Positions 1 through 6,072 of a stretch of DNA of 9,156 nucleotides are shown one piece after another. This stretch comes from RGIG4097 sp964550635 (GTDB taxonomy: Bacteria; Bacillota; Clostridia; Christensenellales; CAG-917). Where the stretch lies: positions 1-9,156 of the forward strand of contig CAZJZV010000031.1 in the NCBI GenBank assembly GCA_964550635.1, written 5' to 3'. Made by a program: the position numbers and the translations under genes. A model generated the notes under the pieces. The model ran no database searches and was not told where the DNA came from. It saw nothing but the letters and a program-made list of their open reading frames with translations. Each line of letters begins with the position of its first letter. The first letter of the stretch is position 1.

Positions 1-76
<76 letters not shown>

Positions 77-98
77 ATATTTTTTTGACAGCGTTATC

Positions 99-127
99 AT
101 TATAGTAAAAGAGAAAATTATTGTCAA
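99..127 (-). promoter_or_regulatory. Consensus sigma-70/sigma-A promoter of the tRNA-Thr gene
   Basis: On the minus strand, TTGACA (127-122) and TATAAT (104-99) are both perfect consensus hexamers, separated by exactly 17 bp. Transcription should start near position 92, leaving a short 5' leader before the tRNA at 76. Such a strong promoter is what a stable-RNA gene usually carries. Confidence 0.9.
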
Positions 128-165
128 TCGATTTCGCCAAAATAAAGTTGCAAAGTCTTGAAAGG

Positions 166-206
166 TTTAATTTAGGCTCCCCGAAAATCGAGGAGCCTAA
201 ATTAAA
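166..206 (-). terminator. Long hairpin after the membrane-protein operon (probable terminator)
   Basis: A perfect 15-bp inverted repeat (166-180 with 192-206) with an 11-nt loop sits 5 nt past the stop codon of the downstream membrane-protein gene. The distal part of the stem is GC-rich (GGCTCC/GGAGCC) and its base is A/T-only. There is no clean U-tract beyond it on the minus strand (the RNA continues CCUUUC), so it may work through its weak A-U base, or mainly protect the mRNA 3' end. Confidence 0.6.
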
Positions 207-210
207 ATCG

Positions 211-1140
211 TTATTTTGCTTTGCGTTTTGCTTTCTTTGCCTCTTTTTCTGCTTGGAGTTTTTCTTCTTGTTCTTTACGTTGGTAGTATTGAATTTCGCA
301 GATTTTCTCGTAGGACATACCGGATGCGATAGCGGCAAGGCGACGTTCTTCTTCTTTGCGTTTTGCTTTTTTCTTTTCTCTCAAGAAACTGAACACTGCG
401 AAGAGCGCGCAGAACACGATGCCGACCATAAGGGACAAGGAGCCGAGAGAACTTCCCATAAGGGAGAGAACGATTGACAACGCAACAAGGATAGCGCCGG
501 GGATGAGAGCCATTTTGGGATTTTTGACCATATACTTTCCGCCGAGGGATCCGAAGAGTGCGTAGACGACGCAACCGAATGCGGGGGTAAGGAAGGGGTT
601 TGCTTCGATGAGTCCTTGGAAGGACGTACCGCCCGTAGAGGATGCGACGACGTCGGAGATGATGAGCGCAAGGACGAATGCAGCTATGATGAGAATGGTG
701 ACGAGAGAACTGATTGCGACCGCGATAGTGGACACAAGTTCGTGTTCTTCGCTTCCCATTTCGGTTTCGATGATTTCGTGCGCTTTGACGACGCAGGGGA
801 TTTTCAGGTTGGAAAGGTTGCCGGTGAGGAATGCGAGATATTCGCCGTTCGTGCCGAGCATAGGCGCGTAGATGACCGGTTCACTGATACCCGAACCCAA
901 GTTGATGATGATAAGGGTGATGACGCCGCCGTCCGCAAAGACCTTCCAGTTGGGCATGACGTCGTAGTAGATAGCCGCGACGATAGGGACGAGAAGCATG
1001 AGAATGATGCCGATCGAGTTCCAAATTCTGCCGGTACGGTGGAGTTTGACGTTGAAGTCGACGATGGTTTCCGCGTTTTCAGGGACTGCGGACACTTCTT
1101 CTACGTTTTCAGTATTCACGTTTTTGATTTCGTTATCCAT
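211..1140 (-). CDS. Multi-pass membrane protein with charged C-terminal tail, DUF5058 partner
   Basis: I do not recognise a named family with confidence. The 309-aa protein has an acidic N-terminus (1-35) and about six hydrophobic segments (roughly 40-58, 68-90, 135-163, 183-203, 210-228, 232-253). Between the second and third is a conserved-looking loop containing SEPVIYAPMLGTNGEYLAFL and KIPC. The tail from about 254 to 309 is dense in Lys, Arg and Glu, probably a cytoplasmic helix or coiled coil. I chose the ATG at 1140 (MDNEIK) because AGGAGGA lies 5 nt upstream; an upstream in-frame start at 1161 would lie inside the preceding gene. That Shine-Dalgarno overlaps the TAG stop of the DUF5058 gene, so the two are probably translationally coupled. 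A transport role together with DUF5058 is inference. Confidence 0.85.
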   Translation of the reverse strand: MDNEIKNVNTENVEEVSAVPENAETIVDFNVKLHRTGRIWNSIGIILMLLVPIVAAIYYDVMPNWKVFADGGVITLIIINLGSGISEPVIYAPMLGTNGEYLAFLTGNLSNLKIPCVVKAHEIIETEMGSEEHELVSTIAVAISSLVTILIIAAFVLALIISDVVASSTGGTSFQGLIEANPFLTPAFGCVVYALFGSLGGKYMVKNPKMALIPGAILVALSIVLSLMGSSLGSLSLMVGIVFCALFAVFSFLREKKKAKRKEEERRLAAIASGMSYEKICEIQYYQRKEQEEKLQAEKEAKKAKRKAK

Positions 1141-1150
1141 AGTAGTCCTC

Positions 1151-2110
1151 CTATATTGCAAGGCTCAAAGCCTGTTCGGCGGCGGGAGCGGTTTGGAAAA
1201 GGGTGGGATCCCAGCCGTTTTGTTGTGCGAAGTATGCGATGATTGCGACGACTATCATTGCAATGATCATACTGAGCGCGATCGAGAAACTGTCAAGCCA
1301 CTTCCAACCCGCCTTGTTGATGAGAAGGTCGAACACCCACATGGTGAAAGCGGCGACGACAACTGCGATGAGATTGTAGTAGCCGTAGGTGTAGAACATG
1401 TTCTTGAAGGTGTAGGTCGTGAAGTCGGGGTAGGTGAAGGTGGTGGTGGTGAAGATATTGGAAATCGCCATCGAGAGATAACCTATGATCATGCCGATGA
1501 ATGCGATTTGGAAGCAAAGGTCGCCGATATTGAGTTTCTTTTCTTCGAGGAATTGATTTCCGCCGTTACCGCTTGTAGAGAGATTGAGTTTGCCGAGTTT
1601 GGTGAGATGGGGTTGCAATCTCTTGTAGAAAATGACGATAAGCACGTTGCCCGCGATGATTGCGAGAGTCATAACGAGTGCGATAGTCACGTAGTCTTGG
1701 GGAGTAACGCCTTGGTTGATGAGTGCGGCAAGGCTACCCGTAACGCCGTCTGAGGTGGTGATTGCGGTTGCGACGCCGTCAGCGACTTGGGTTTCATATT
1801 GCAGAGAGCCGACGACCGAAAGTCTGATCGCGGGCACTGCAATGCCGAGAATACCGATAAGGGTTACGACGCCAAGGCCGATGCCGATTGCGGGAAGCAC
1901 GGAGAAAGTCGCGGAAGTGGTCATGACTTTTTTGATTTTGCCCATGTCCATATTCAACTTTTTCGCGCGCCTCAACGACTTGACGAGATAATAGATGGAT
2001 TCCGCGGAAACGAAAGCCACGATCAACCCGTACATGAGGTACATCAACCAGTTGTCAGGGCTATTCGATTCAAAGCCCTTGAACCAAGAAATAGTTGTGT
2101 TAAACATCAT
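1151..2110 (-). CDS. DUF5058-family integral membrane protein
   Basis: The 319-aa protein resembles DUF5058 membrane proteins. The best match is the early block at residues 64-108, with TTSATFSVLPAIGIGLGVVT followed by PAIRLSVVGSLQYE. About six membrane segments are visible (22-43, 66-90, 140-162, 198-222, 242-264, 274-296), with a basic loop at 44-62 after the first. The substrate of DUF5058 proteins is unknown to me, and they are usually assumed to be transporters. Two ATG codons are adjacent (2110 and 2107); GGAGA at 2122-2118 sits 7 nt from the first, which I prefer. It is the first gene of a two-gene leftward operon, 10 bp ahead of its membrane partner. It looks somewhat long for the family because of a threonine-rich loop at about 220-236 and a C-terminal extension. 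Confidence 0.85.
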   Translation of the reverse strand: MMFNTTISWFKGFESNSPDNWLMYLMYGLIVAFVSAESIYYLVKSLRRAKKLNMDMGKIKKVMTTSATFSVLPAIGIGLGVVTLIGILGIAVPAIRLSVVGSLQYETQVADGVATAITTSDGVTGSLAALINQGVTPQDYVTIALVMTLAIIAGNVLIVIFYKRLQPHLTKLGKLNLSTSGNGGNQFLEEKKLNIGDLCFQIAFIGMIIGYLSMAISNIFTTTTFTYPDFTTYTFKNMFYTYGYYNLIAVVVAAFTMWVFDLLINKAGWKWLDSFSIALSMIIAMIVVAIIAYFAQQNGWDPTLFQTAPAAEQALSLAI

Positions 2111-2143
2111 TACATAGTCTCCATAATAAATATTTACTTATAC

Positions 2144-2172
2144 ATAATACAACAATAAACAAAATAAGGCAA
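2144..2172 (-). promoter_or_regulatory. Promoter of the DUF5058 operon
   Basis: On the minus strand TTGCCT (2172-2167) and TATTAT (2149-2144) are separated by 17 bp. The expected start is near 2137, giving a leader of about 27 nt before the ATG at 2110. The leader is A/T-rich and no riboswitch-like structure is apparent. The match is 4/6 and 5/6 to consensus. Confidence 0.6.
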
Positions 2173-2279
2173 GAATTATTTTTTCACTTTATCGCACTAA
2201 AGCGGCGGCGGTTATAGAGTCGTAAATCGGGGCGGGGGAAGGATATTTCAACCAATATTTTCAAAATGCACGATTATTG

Positions 2280-2308
2280 TTGAAAAATATGCGGTCTTTT
2301 GCTATACT
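2280..2308 (+). promoter_or_regulatory. Promoter of the folate operon
   Basis: TTGAAA (2280-2285) and TATACT (2303-2308) are separated by 17 bp, with expected transcription start near 2315. That places the whole riboswitch aptamer (from about 2330) inside the leader RNA. The 100 bp between this promoter and the divergent DUF5058 promoter holds no gene I can support. Confidence 0.75.
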
Positions 2309-2329
2309 GTGCTTAACGAAATAAACGTA

Positions 2330-2425
2330 GGAAGACGTAGAATATCGCGCGTTAAGTGCCGACGGACGGGAGGCGTCCTCGGACGAAAAGTTTTCTGCTT
2401 GCGGTGCAATATTCACTCCCGCTTC
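2330..2425 (+). promoter_or_regulatory. Tetrahydrofolate (THF) riboswitch aptamer, class I type
   Basis: The leader carries the conserved blocks of the THF riboswitch in order. GCGTTAAGTG lies at 2349-2358, a stem-loop displaying GGGAGG at 2359-2382, ACGAA at 2383-2387 and GCGGTG at 2401-2406. P1 forms between GAATAT (2340-2345) and ATATTC (2409-2414). GCG (2349-2351) pairs with TGC (2400-2402). The loop GGGAG (2368-2372) can form the pseudoknot with CTCCC (2416-2420); in the examples I know this is GGGAU/AUCC, so the pairing covaries. GAAG (2331-2334) and CTTC (2422-2425) can close the outer helix. The class binds reduced folates and represses folate synthesis or uptake genes, which fits its place upstream of folC-folE-folP-folBK. 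Confidence 0.88.
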
Positions 2426-2435
2426 ACTGTGAGAT

Positions 2436-2464
2436 AAAACGCTTCCTCGGAGGTGTTTTTGTTT
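2436..2464 (+). promoter_or_regulatory. Riboswitch expression platform: hairpin sequestering the folC Shine-Dalgarno / possible terminator
   Basis: AACGCTTCC (2438-2446) is complementary, with two G-U pairs, to GGAGGTGTT (2449-2457), and flanking A and T runs extend the stem. The right arm contains the folC Shine-Dalgarno GGAGG (2449-2453). The hairpin is followed by a T-rich run (TTTTTGTTTTATT), so it could stop transcription as well as hide the ribosome site. The left arm ACGCTTCC (2439-2446) can instead pair with all of GGAGGCGT (2369-2376) in the aptamer's pseudoknot loop. Aptamer folding and ribosome-site release therefore look mutually exclusive, consistent with an OFF switch. Confidence 0.7.
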
Positions 2465-3772
2465 TATTCTGAAGCAGTCGATTGGATAACCAATATCGAA
2501 AGGGGGGGATCGGACTACGGTCTTGAAAGAGAGCGCAGACTTCTCGACCTTCTCGGCAGTCCCGACGAAAAACTGAAAATCATACACGTCGCAGGCACGA
2601 ACGGAAAAGGCTCGGTGACGGCATATCTCACCGCGATTTTCGTGTCCGCTTGCATGAAGACGGGGACTTACAACTCTCCGTCCGTTTTCGATTATAACGA
2701 AAGGTTTTTGTTGAACGGCACTCCGGTTACGGGCGGACTCGTCGCAAAGGGGTATTCGCTCATCAAGGACGTCATCGAAAAGGAGCAGGCAAGGTGCGCG
2801 GAGTGCGTAGAGAGAGAATTCAAACCCACCGCGTTTGAAATCGAAACCGCTTTTGCGTTGTGGTTGTTTGCGGAAGAGAAGTGCGACGTCGTCGTTCTCG
2901 AAACGGGACTCGGCGGACGTTGGGATGCGACCAACGCAGTGAAAGACAAAGTGATTTCCGTGATCACTCCGATAGGACTCGACCACTGCGCGATTCTAGG
3001 AAATACCATTGAAGAGATAGCATCTGAAAAGGCGGAAATCGTCAAGAAAGATTTGATAACCTGTCCGCAAGAAGACGGTGTGATAAAGGTGATGAGAGAG
3101 AAAGTCAATAGCACCCGCGGTCGATTGACGGTGTGTGAAAAACCCACTTTCATCGCTTGCGATTTGGAAGGACAAATGTTTGAATACAAGGGTGAAACAT
3201 ACACGATCTCCATGCTTGGCGAACACCAACTGACGAACGCAAGTCTTGCAATCGAAACGATAAAATACCTTCGCGACAAGGGATTTGAAATCAGCGATAA
3301 CGACCTGAAATATGGTCTTGCATCTGCCGTATGGCACGCAAGGTTTGAACTTGTATTTGCCGAAAACAATAGGTTTAACCTGCTATTTCCGCGCGGTAAA
3401 GTGCTTGTTTTGGACGGCGGACACAATCCGCAGGGTATAGAAGTGCTTGCTAACTCTCTCAAAAATTACTTCGGCGGTATGCGTATTCAAATCGTCATGG
3501 GCGTGCTTAAAGACAAGGACTACAAGGAAATGGCAAGACTGATTGCGCCCGTCGCAAACAGGATAGTTACCGTCACTCCGCCCTCCCCGCGTGCGCTTGA
3601 AGCAAACGAACTGGCGGACGTTTTCCGTTCTCTCGGTTACGATGCGACCGCATACGATTCAGTCCCCCTCGGAGTGCAACAAGCACTCGGCGATTTCGGC
3701 GGGGACGTCGTCGTGTTGTGCGGGTCTCTCACTCTTTTCGGCGCACTCGGAAAGAAAAATCAGATTTCATAA
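2459..3772 (+). CDS. folC: Bifunctional dihydrofolate synthase / folylpolyglutamate synthase
   Basis: This ATP-dependent ligase joins glutamate to dihydropteroate and extends folate polyglutamates in the cytosol. The Mur-ligase-type P-loop is HVAGTNGKGSV (43-53). PTAFEIETA (123-131), ETGLGGRWDATN (148-159), IGLDHCAILG (172-181), EKAEIVK (190-196, with K191 the likely carbamylated lysine), HQLTNASLAIE and DGGHNP (319-324) follow in family order, and GSL near the C-terminus closes the protein. I place the start at the TTG at 2459 (MFYSEAVDW, 437 aa): GGAGG at 2449-2453 is 5 nt upstream, whereas the alternative GTG at 2453 overlaps that GGAGG. The usual TSPHL motif is replaced by NSPSV (72-76). 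It is first in the operon, directly under riboswitch control. Confidence 0.95.
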   Translation: MFYSEAVDWITNIERGGSDYGLERERRLLDLLGSPDEKLKIIHVAGTNGKGSVTAYLTAIFVSACMKTGTYNSPSVFDYNERFLLNGTPVTGGLVAKGYSLIKDVIEKEQARCAECVEREFKPTAFEIETAFALWLFAEEKCDVVVLETGLGGRWDATNAVKDKVISVITPIGLDHCAILGNTIEEIASEKAEIVKKDLITCPQEDGVIKVMREKVNSTRGRLTVCEKPTFIACDLEGQMFEYKGETYTISMLGEHQLTNASLAIETIKYLRDKGFEISDNDLKYGLASAVWHARFELVFAENNRFNLLFPRGKVLVLDGGHNPQGIEVLANSLKNYFGGMRIQIVMGVLKDKDYKEMARLIAPVANRIVTVTPPSPRALEANELADVFRSLGYDATAYDSVPLGVQQALGDFGGDVVVLCGSLTLFGALGKKNQIS

Positions 3773-3784
3773 AAGGATATATAT

Positions 3785-4333
3785 ATGGATAAGGCAAAAG
3801 TCGAAAAAGCAATAGCGGATTTGTTGTCCGCACTCGGTCAGGACGTCGAGAGAGAAGGTCTGAAAGATACCCCCGAACGAGTCGCAAGAATGTTTGAAGA
3901 ACTCCTGAAAGGTGAAAACGAAAGTGCCGAAGAGCACCTTTCAAAAACTTTCAGTGAGAGCGGTAGCGATTTGGTCGTGGAAAAGGATATTGACTTCTCG
4001 TCAACCTGCGAACACCACCTTATGCCGTTTTTCGGCAAGGTCCATATCGCGTATATCCCGAACGGAAAAGTGGTAGGACTCAGCAAACTCGCAAGAGTCG
4101 TGGACGTCTACGCAAGACGCTTGCAACTCCAAGAAAGAATGAACGCACAAATCGCGGACGCGGTTTTTGAATATCTCAATCCGAAAGGGGTGCTTGTCGT
4201 GGTCGAAGCGGAGCATACCTGCATGACCGCAAGGGGAGTCAAAAAAGTGGGGAGCAAAACCACTTCTTACGCACTCCGCGGTGATATGCAAAACAAAGAA
4301 GCGATCGTATTCTCGATGCTGGGGTTGAAATGA
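3785..4333 (+). CDS. folE: GTP cyclohydrolase I
   Basis: Catalyses GTP to 7,8-dihydroneopterin triphosphate, the committed step of pterin and folate synthesis. The 182-aa protein is the normal length for the type I (FolE1) enzyme, a homodecamer in the known family. The zinc ligands are present: C75 and H78 in STCEHHLMPF, and C146 in HTCMTARGV. GLSKLARVVDVYARRLQLQE (98-117) is the conserved substrate-site helix region. KDTPERVARMF (27-37) is the typical N-terminal block. The start ATG at 3785 has AAGGA 7 nt upstream, 13 bp after the folC stop. It overlaps folP by ATGA (4330-4333), implying translational coupling. Confidence 0.97.
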   Translation: MDKAKVEKAIADLLSALGQDVEREGLKDTPERVARMFEELLKGENESAEEHLSKTFSESGSDLVVEKDIDFSSTCEHHLMPFFGKVHIAYIPNGKVVGLSKLARVVDVYARRLQLQERMNAQIADAVFEYLNPKGVLVVVEAEHTCMTARGVKKVGSKTTSYALRGDMQNKEAIVFSMLGLK

Positions 4334-5103
4334 GCGATATATTCAAGGTCAAAGACGCCGTCTTTTCGGGCGGTACTCATATTATGGGCATATTGAACGC
4401 CACTCCCGACTCCTTTTTCTTCGGAAGTAGGGCGGGGGATAACTCGGTTGACAAGGTGCGCAAAATGCTCGAACAAGGTGCGGAAATCATCGATATAGGC
4501 GGACAGTCCACCGCACCTAACGCGAAACCGATTTCCGCTCTTGAAGAGATGACGAGAACTTTGCCCGTCGTCGAAGAGTTGAGAGAGGCTTTCCCGACCG
4601 CGATTTTATCCGTCGACACTTTCTATCCCGAAGTCGCGGACGCATGTCTTGGCGCAGGGGCGGATATGATAAACGACGTGACGGGGCTTGCCGACCGCGA
4701 AATGGCGAAAATCATAGCGAGATACTCTGCATCAGTTTGCATAATGCACAACCGACGCGGGAGTAAAGTCAAGGATATGTGGACGGACAAAGAACTTGGA
4801 CTTATGCGCTCGGTATCAACCGCACTCGATGCGGGAATCGACGAAAACAAAATCATTCTCGACGGCGGAATAGGGTTCAATCTCTCCCGCGATGAAGACG
4901 TCGAACTTTTGAAAAATTATAGACGACTGGGCTATCTCGGCTATCCGCTACTCCTTGGCACATCGAGAAAATCTTTCCTTGGCGGAGAGCCGGAGACAAG
5001 ACTCACCGCAACTCTCGACACCACCAAATTCGCGAAGAAAATAGGGGTGTTATTCGTGAGAGTGCACGACGTGAAAGAGAACAGAATGATGCTGGAGGAT
5101 TAG
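4330..5103 (+). CDS. folP: Dihydropteroate synthase
   Basis: Condenses 6-hydroxymethyl-dihydropterin pyrophosphate with p-aminobenzoate; the sulfonamide target. The 257-aa TIM-barrel protein shows IMGILNATPDSF (18-29, with N23 and D27), DIGGQST (55-61), SVDT (94-97), INDVTG (114-119), ILDGGIGFN (176-184, D178), TSRKSFLG (211-218, K214) and RVHDV (244-248). These are the family pterin and phosphate contacts. Loop 2 is unusual: the common DIGGESTRPG reads DIGGQSTAPN, replacing the Glu and the Arg; LMHMRG reads IMHNRRG and DPG reads DGG. The start overlaps the folE stop by 4 bp. It is slightly short for the family but has all the main blocks. Confidence 0.94.
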   Translation: MSDIFKVKDAVFSGGTHIMGILNATPDSFFFGSRAGDNSVDKVRKMLEQGAEIIDIGGQSTAPNAKPISALEEMTRTLPVVEELREAFPTAILSVDTFYPEVADACLGAGADMINDVTGLADREMAKIIARYSASVCIMHNRRGSKVKDMWTDKELGLMRSVSTALDAGIDENKIILDGGIGFNLSRDEDVELLKNYRRLGYLGYPLLLGTSRKSFLGGEPETRLTATLDTTKFAKKIGVLFVRVHDVKENRMMLED

Positions 5104-5107
5104 GGTA

Positions 5108-5926
5108 ATGGGCAAGATTTTGATTGAAAATTACGAGGTAGTTTGTTGCCACGGAGTCAATCCCGAAGAGAAAGAAATACCCCAAAGGTTTTTGGTTTCG
5201 TGCGCTATCGAGAGCGATATTTCCCGCGCCGCAAAAAGCGACGATGTTGACCAAACCGTGAGTTATTCTGCCGTTTGCAAGATGATAAAAGCCTTTTTGT
5301 GCGAAAACTGTTTCAATTTGCTCGAAACGATTGCGGTGCGATTTTCAAAGAAAATTCTCACGACTTTTCCCCTTGTAGACGGCGTCACCGTCACCGTCAA
5401 AAAACCCGACGCACCCATGAAGGGCAACTTCGATTGGGTGGGTGTTGAAACCACTTTGAAGTGGCACACCGCCTATTTATCTCTCGGGTCTAACTTGGGG
5501 GACAGAAAAGGTTATCTCGACTTCGCAGTCAAGTCGCTAACAGACGACGACAATATCAAAGACGTCAGGGAAAGCAGTCGCATAGAGACAAAACCCTACG
5601 GCGACGTCGCGACTCAAACTTTCTTGAATTCCGCTGTTGAAATCAAAACGCTTTATAGTCCCTTCGATCTTCTTAACCGCTTGCACGAAATCGAGAAAGA
5701 CGGGGATAGAGTCCGTTTCGAGCATTGGGGAAACAGAACGCTCGATATGGATATAATTTTCTACGACGATTTGTACGTCGAGGCGGATAATCTCGTCATA
5801 CCGCATGCGGATATGCGAAATCGTCTTTTCGTGCTTGAACCGCTCAACGAACTCTGCCCGAACAAGATACACCCCGTCTGCGGAAAGCGTGTGTACGAAC
5901 TTCTCGAAAAAGTGAAAAACGGTTGA
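5108..5926 (+). CDS. folBK: Fused dihydroneopterin aldolase - HPPK (6-hydroxymethyldihydropterin pyrophosphokinase)
   Basis: Two consecutive folate enzymes are fused in 272 aa. Residues 1-118 are FolB (dihydroneopterin to hydroxymethyl-dihydropterin plus glycolaldehyde): HGV (15-17), EIPQ (23-26, where EIGQ is usual), VSYS with Y53, LLETIA with E73, and TVKKPDAP with K99. Residues 119-272 are FolK (pyrophosphoryl transfer from ATP): TAYLSLGSNLGDR (121-133), FLNSAVEIKT, DRVRFEHWGNRTLDMDIIF (200-218) with W207 and Mg-binding D213/D215, and IPHADMRNRLFVLEPL. WGPRT is here WGNRT. The start ATG has GGAGG 9 nt upstream, 4 bp after the folP stop. It is the last gene of the operon. Its product is the substrate of the upstream FolP. 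Confidence 0.95.
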   Translation: MGKILIENYEVVCCHGVNPEEKEIPQRFLVSCAIESDISRAAKSDDVDQTVSYSAVCKMIKAFLCENCFNLLETIAVRFSKKILTTFPLVDGVTVTVKKPDAPMKGNFDWVGVETTLKWHTAYLSLGSNLGDRKGYLDFAVKSLTDDDNIKDVRESSRIETKPYGDVATQTFLNSAVEIKTLYSPFDLLNRLHEIEKDGDRVRFEHWGNRTLDMDIIFYDDLYVEADNLVIPHADMRNRLFVLEPLNELCPNKIHPVCGKRVYELLEKVKNG

Positions 5927-5964
5927 CCTTTTAACTCTTTTTTAACGGCTATGCTTTACACTCG

Positions 5965-5994
5965 AAAAAAAACACCGATAGCGGTGCTTTTTTT
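5965..5994 (+). terminator. Intrinsic terminator of the folate operon
   Basis: An A8 run (5965-5972), the stem CACCG-ATAG-CGGTG (5973-5986) and a T7 run (5988-5994) lie about 40 bp after the folBK stop. The symmetric A and T runs mean it could also work on the other strand. Confidence 0.9.
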
Positions 5995-6006
5995 GAAAGC
6001 GCGGTC

Positions 6007-6033
6007 GAAAACGTTCCGTTTTCATGAATATTC
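6007..6033. repeat. Inverted repeats upstream of the DUF1538 promoter (possible operator)
   Basis: GAAAACG (6007-6013) and CGTTTTC (6017-6023) form a 7-bp inverted repeat with a 3-nt centre, followed at once by the palindrome GAATATTC (6026-6033). Both lie just upstream of the -35 at 6038. There is no T-run after the hairpin, so a regulator site is more likely than a terminator. The role is inference. Confidence 0.4.
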
Positions 6034-6037
6034 GATA

Positions 6038-6066
6038 TTGAAATAATAATAAATTTATGGTAAGAT
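6038..6066 (+). promoter_or_regulatory. Promoter of the DUF1538-PII operon, placed for a leaderless transcript
   Basis: TTGAAA (6038-6043), a 17-bp spacer and TAAGAT (6061-6066). The expected start, 7 nt past the -10, is position 6073, the A of the ATG. There is no Shine-Dalgarno sequence between the -10 and the ATG (AAAACT only). Confidence 0.65.
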
Positions 6067-6072
6067 AAAACT

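Noticed and set aside
1141..1161. Upstream start (MQYRRTT) for the second membrane protein
   Set aside because: It would begin inside the DUF5058 coding region and upstream of the clear AGGAGGA site that serves the ATG at 1140.
616..1753. Plus-strand frames of 208 and 251 aa over the leftward operon
   Set aside because: Highly acidic, without domains, and opposite well-supported membrane-protein genes with proper ribosome sites and a promoter.
2173..2279. Possible small gene or RNA between the divergent promoters
   Set aside because: No start codon with ribosome site, no stable hairpin and no conserved motif seen; only the flanking promoters are supported.
2261..2986. 241-aa minus-strand open frame
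   Set aside because: It runs antisense across the riboswitch and the conserved start of folC, has no ribosome site, and shows no recognisable domain; it is a shadow of folC.
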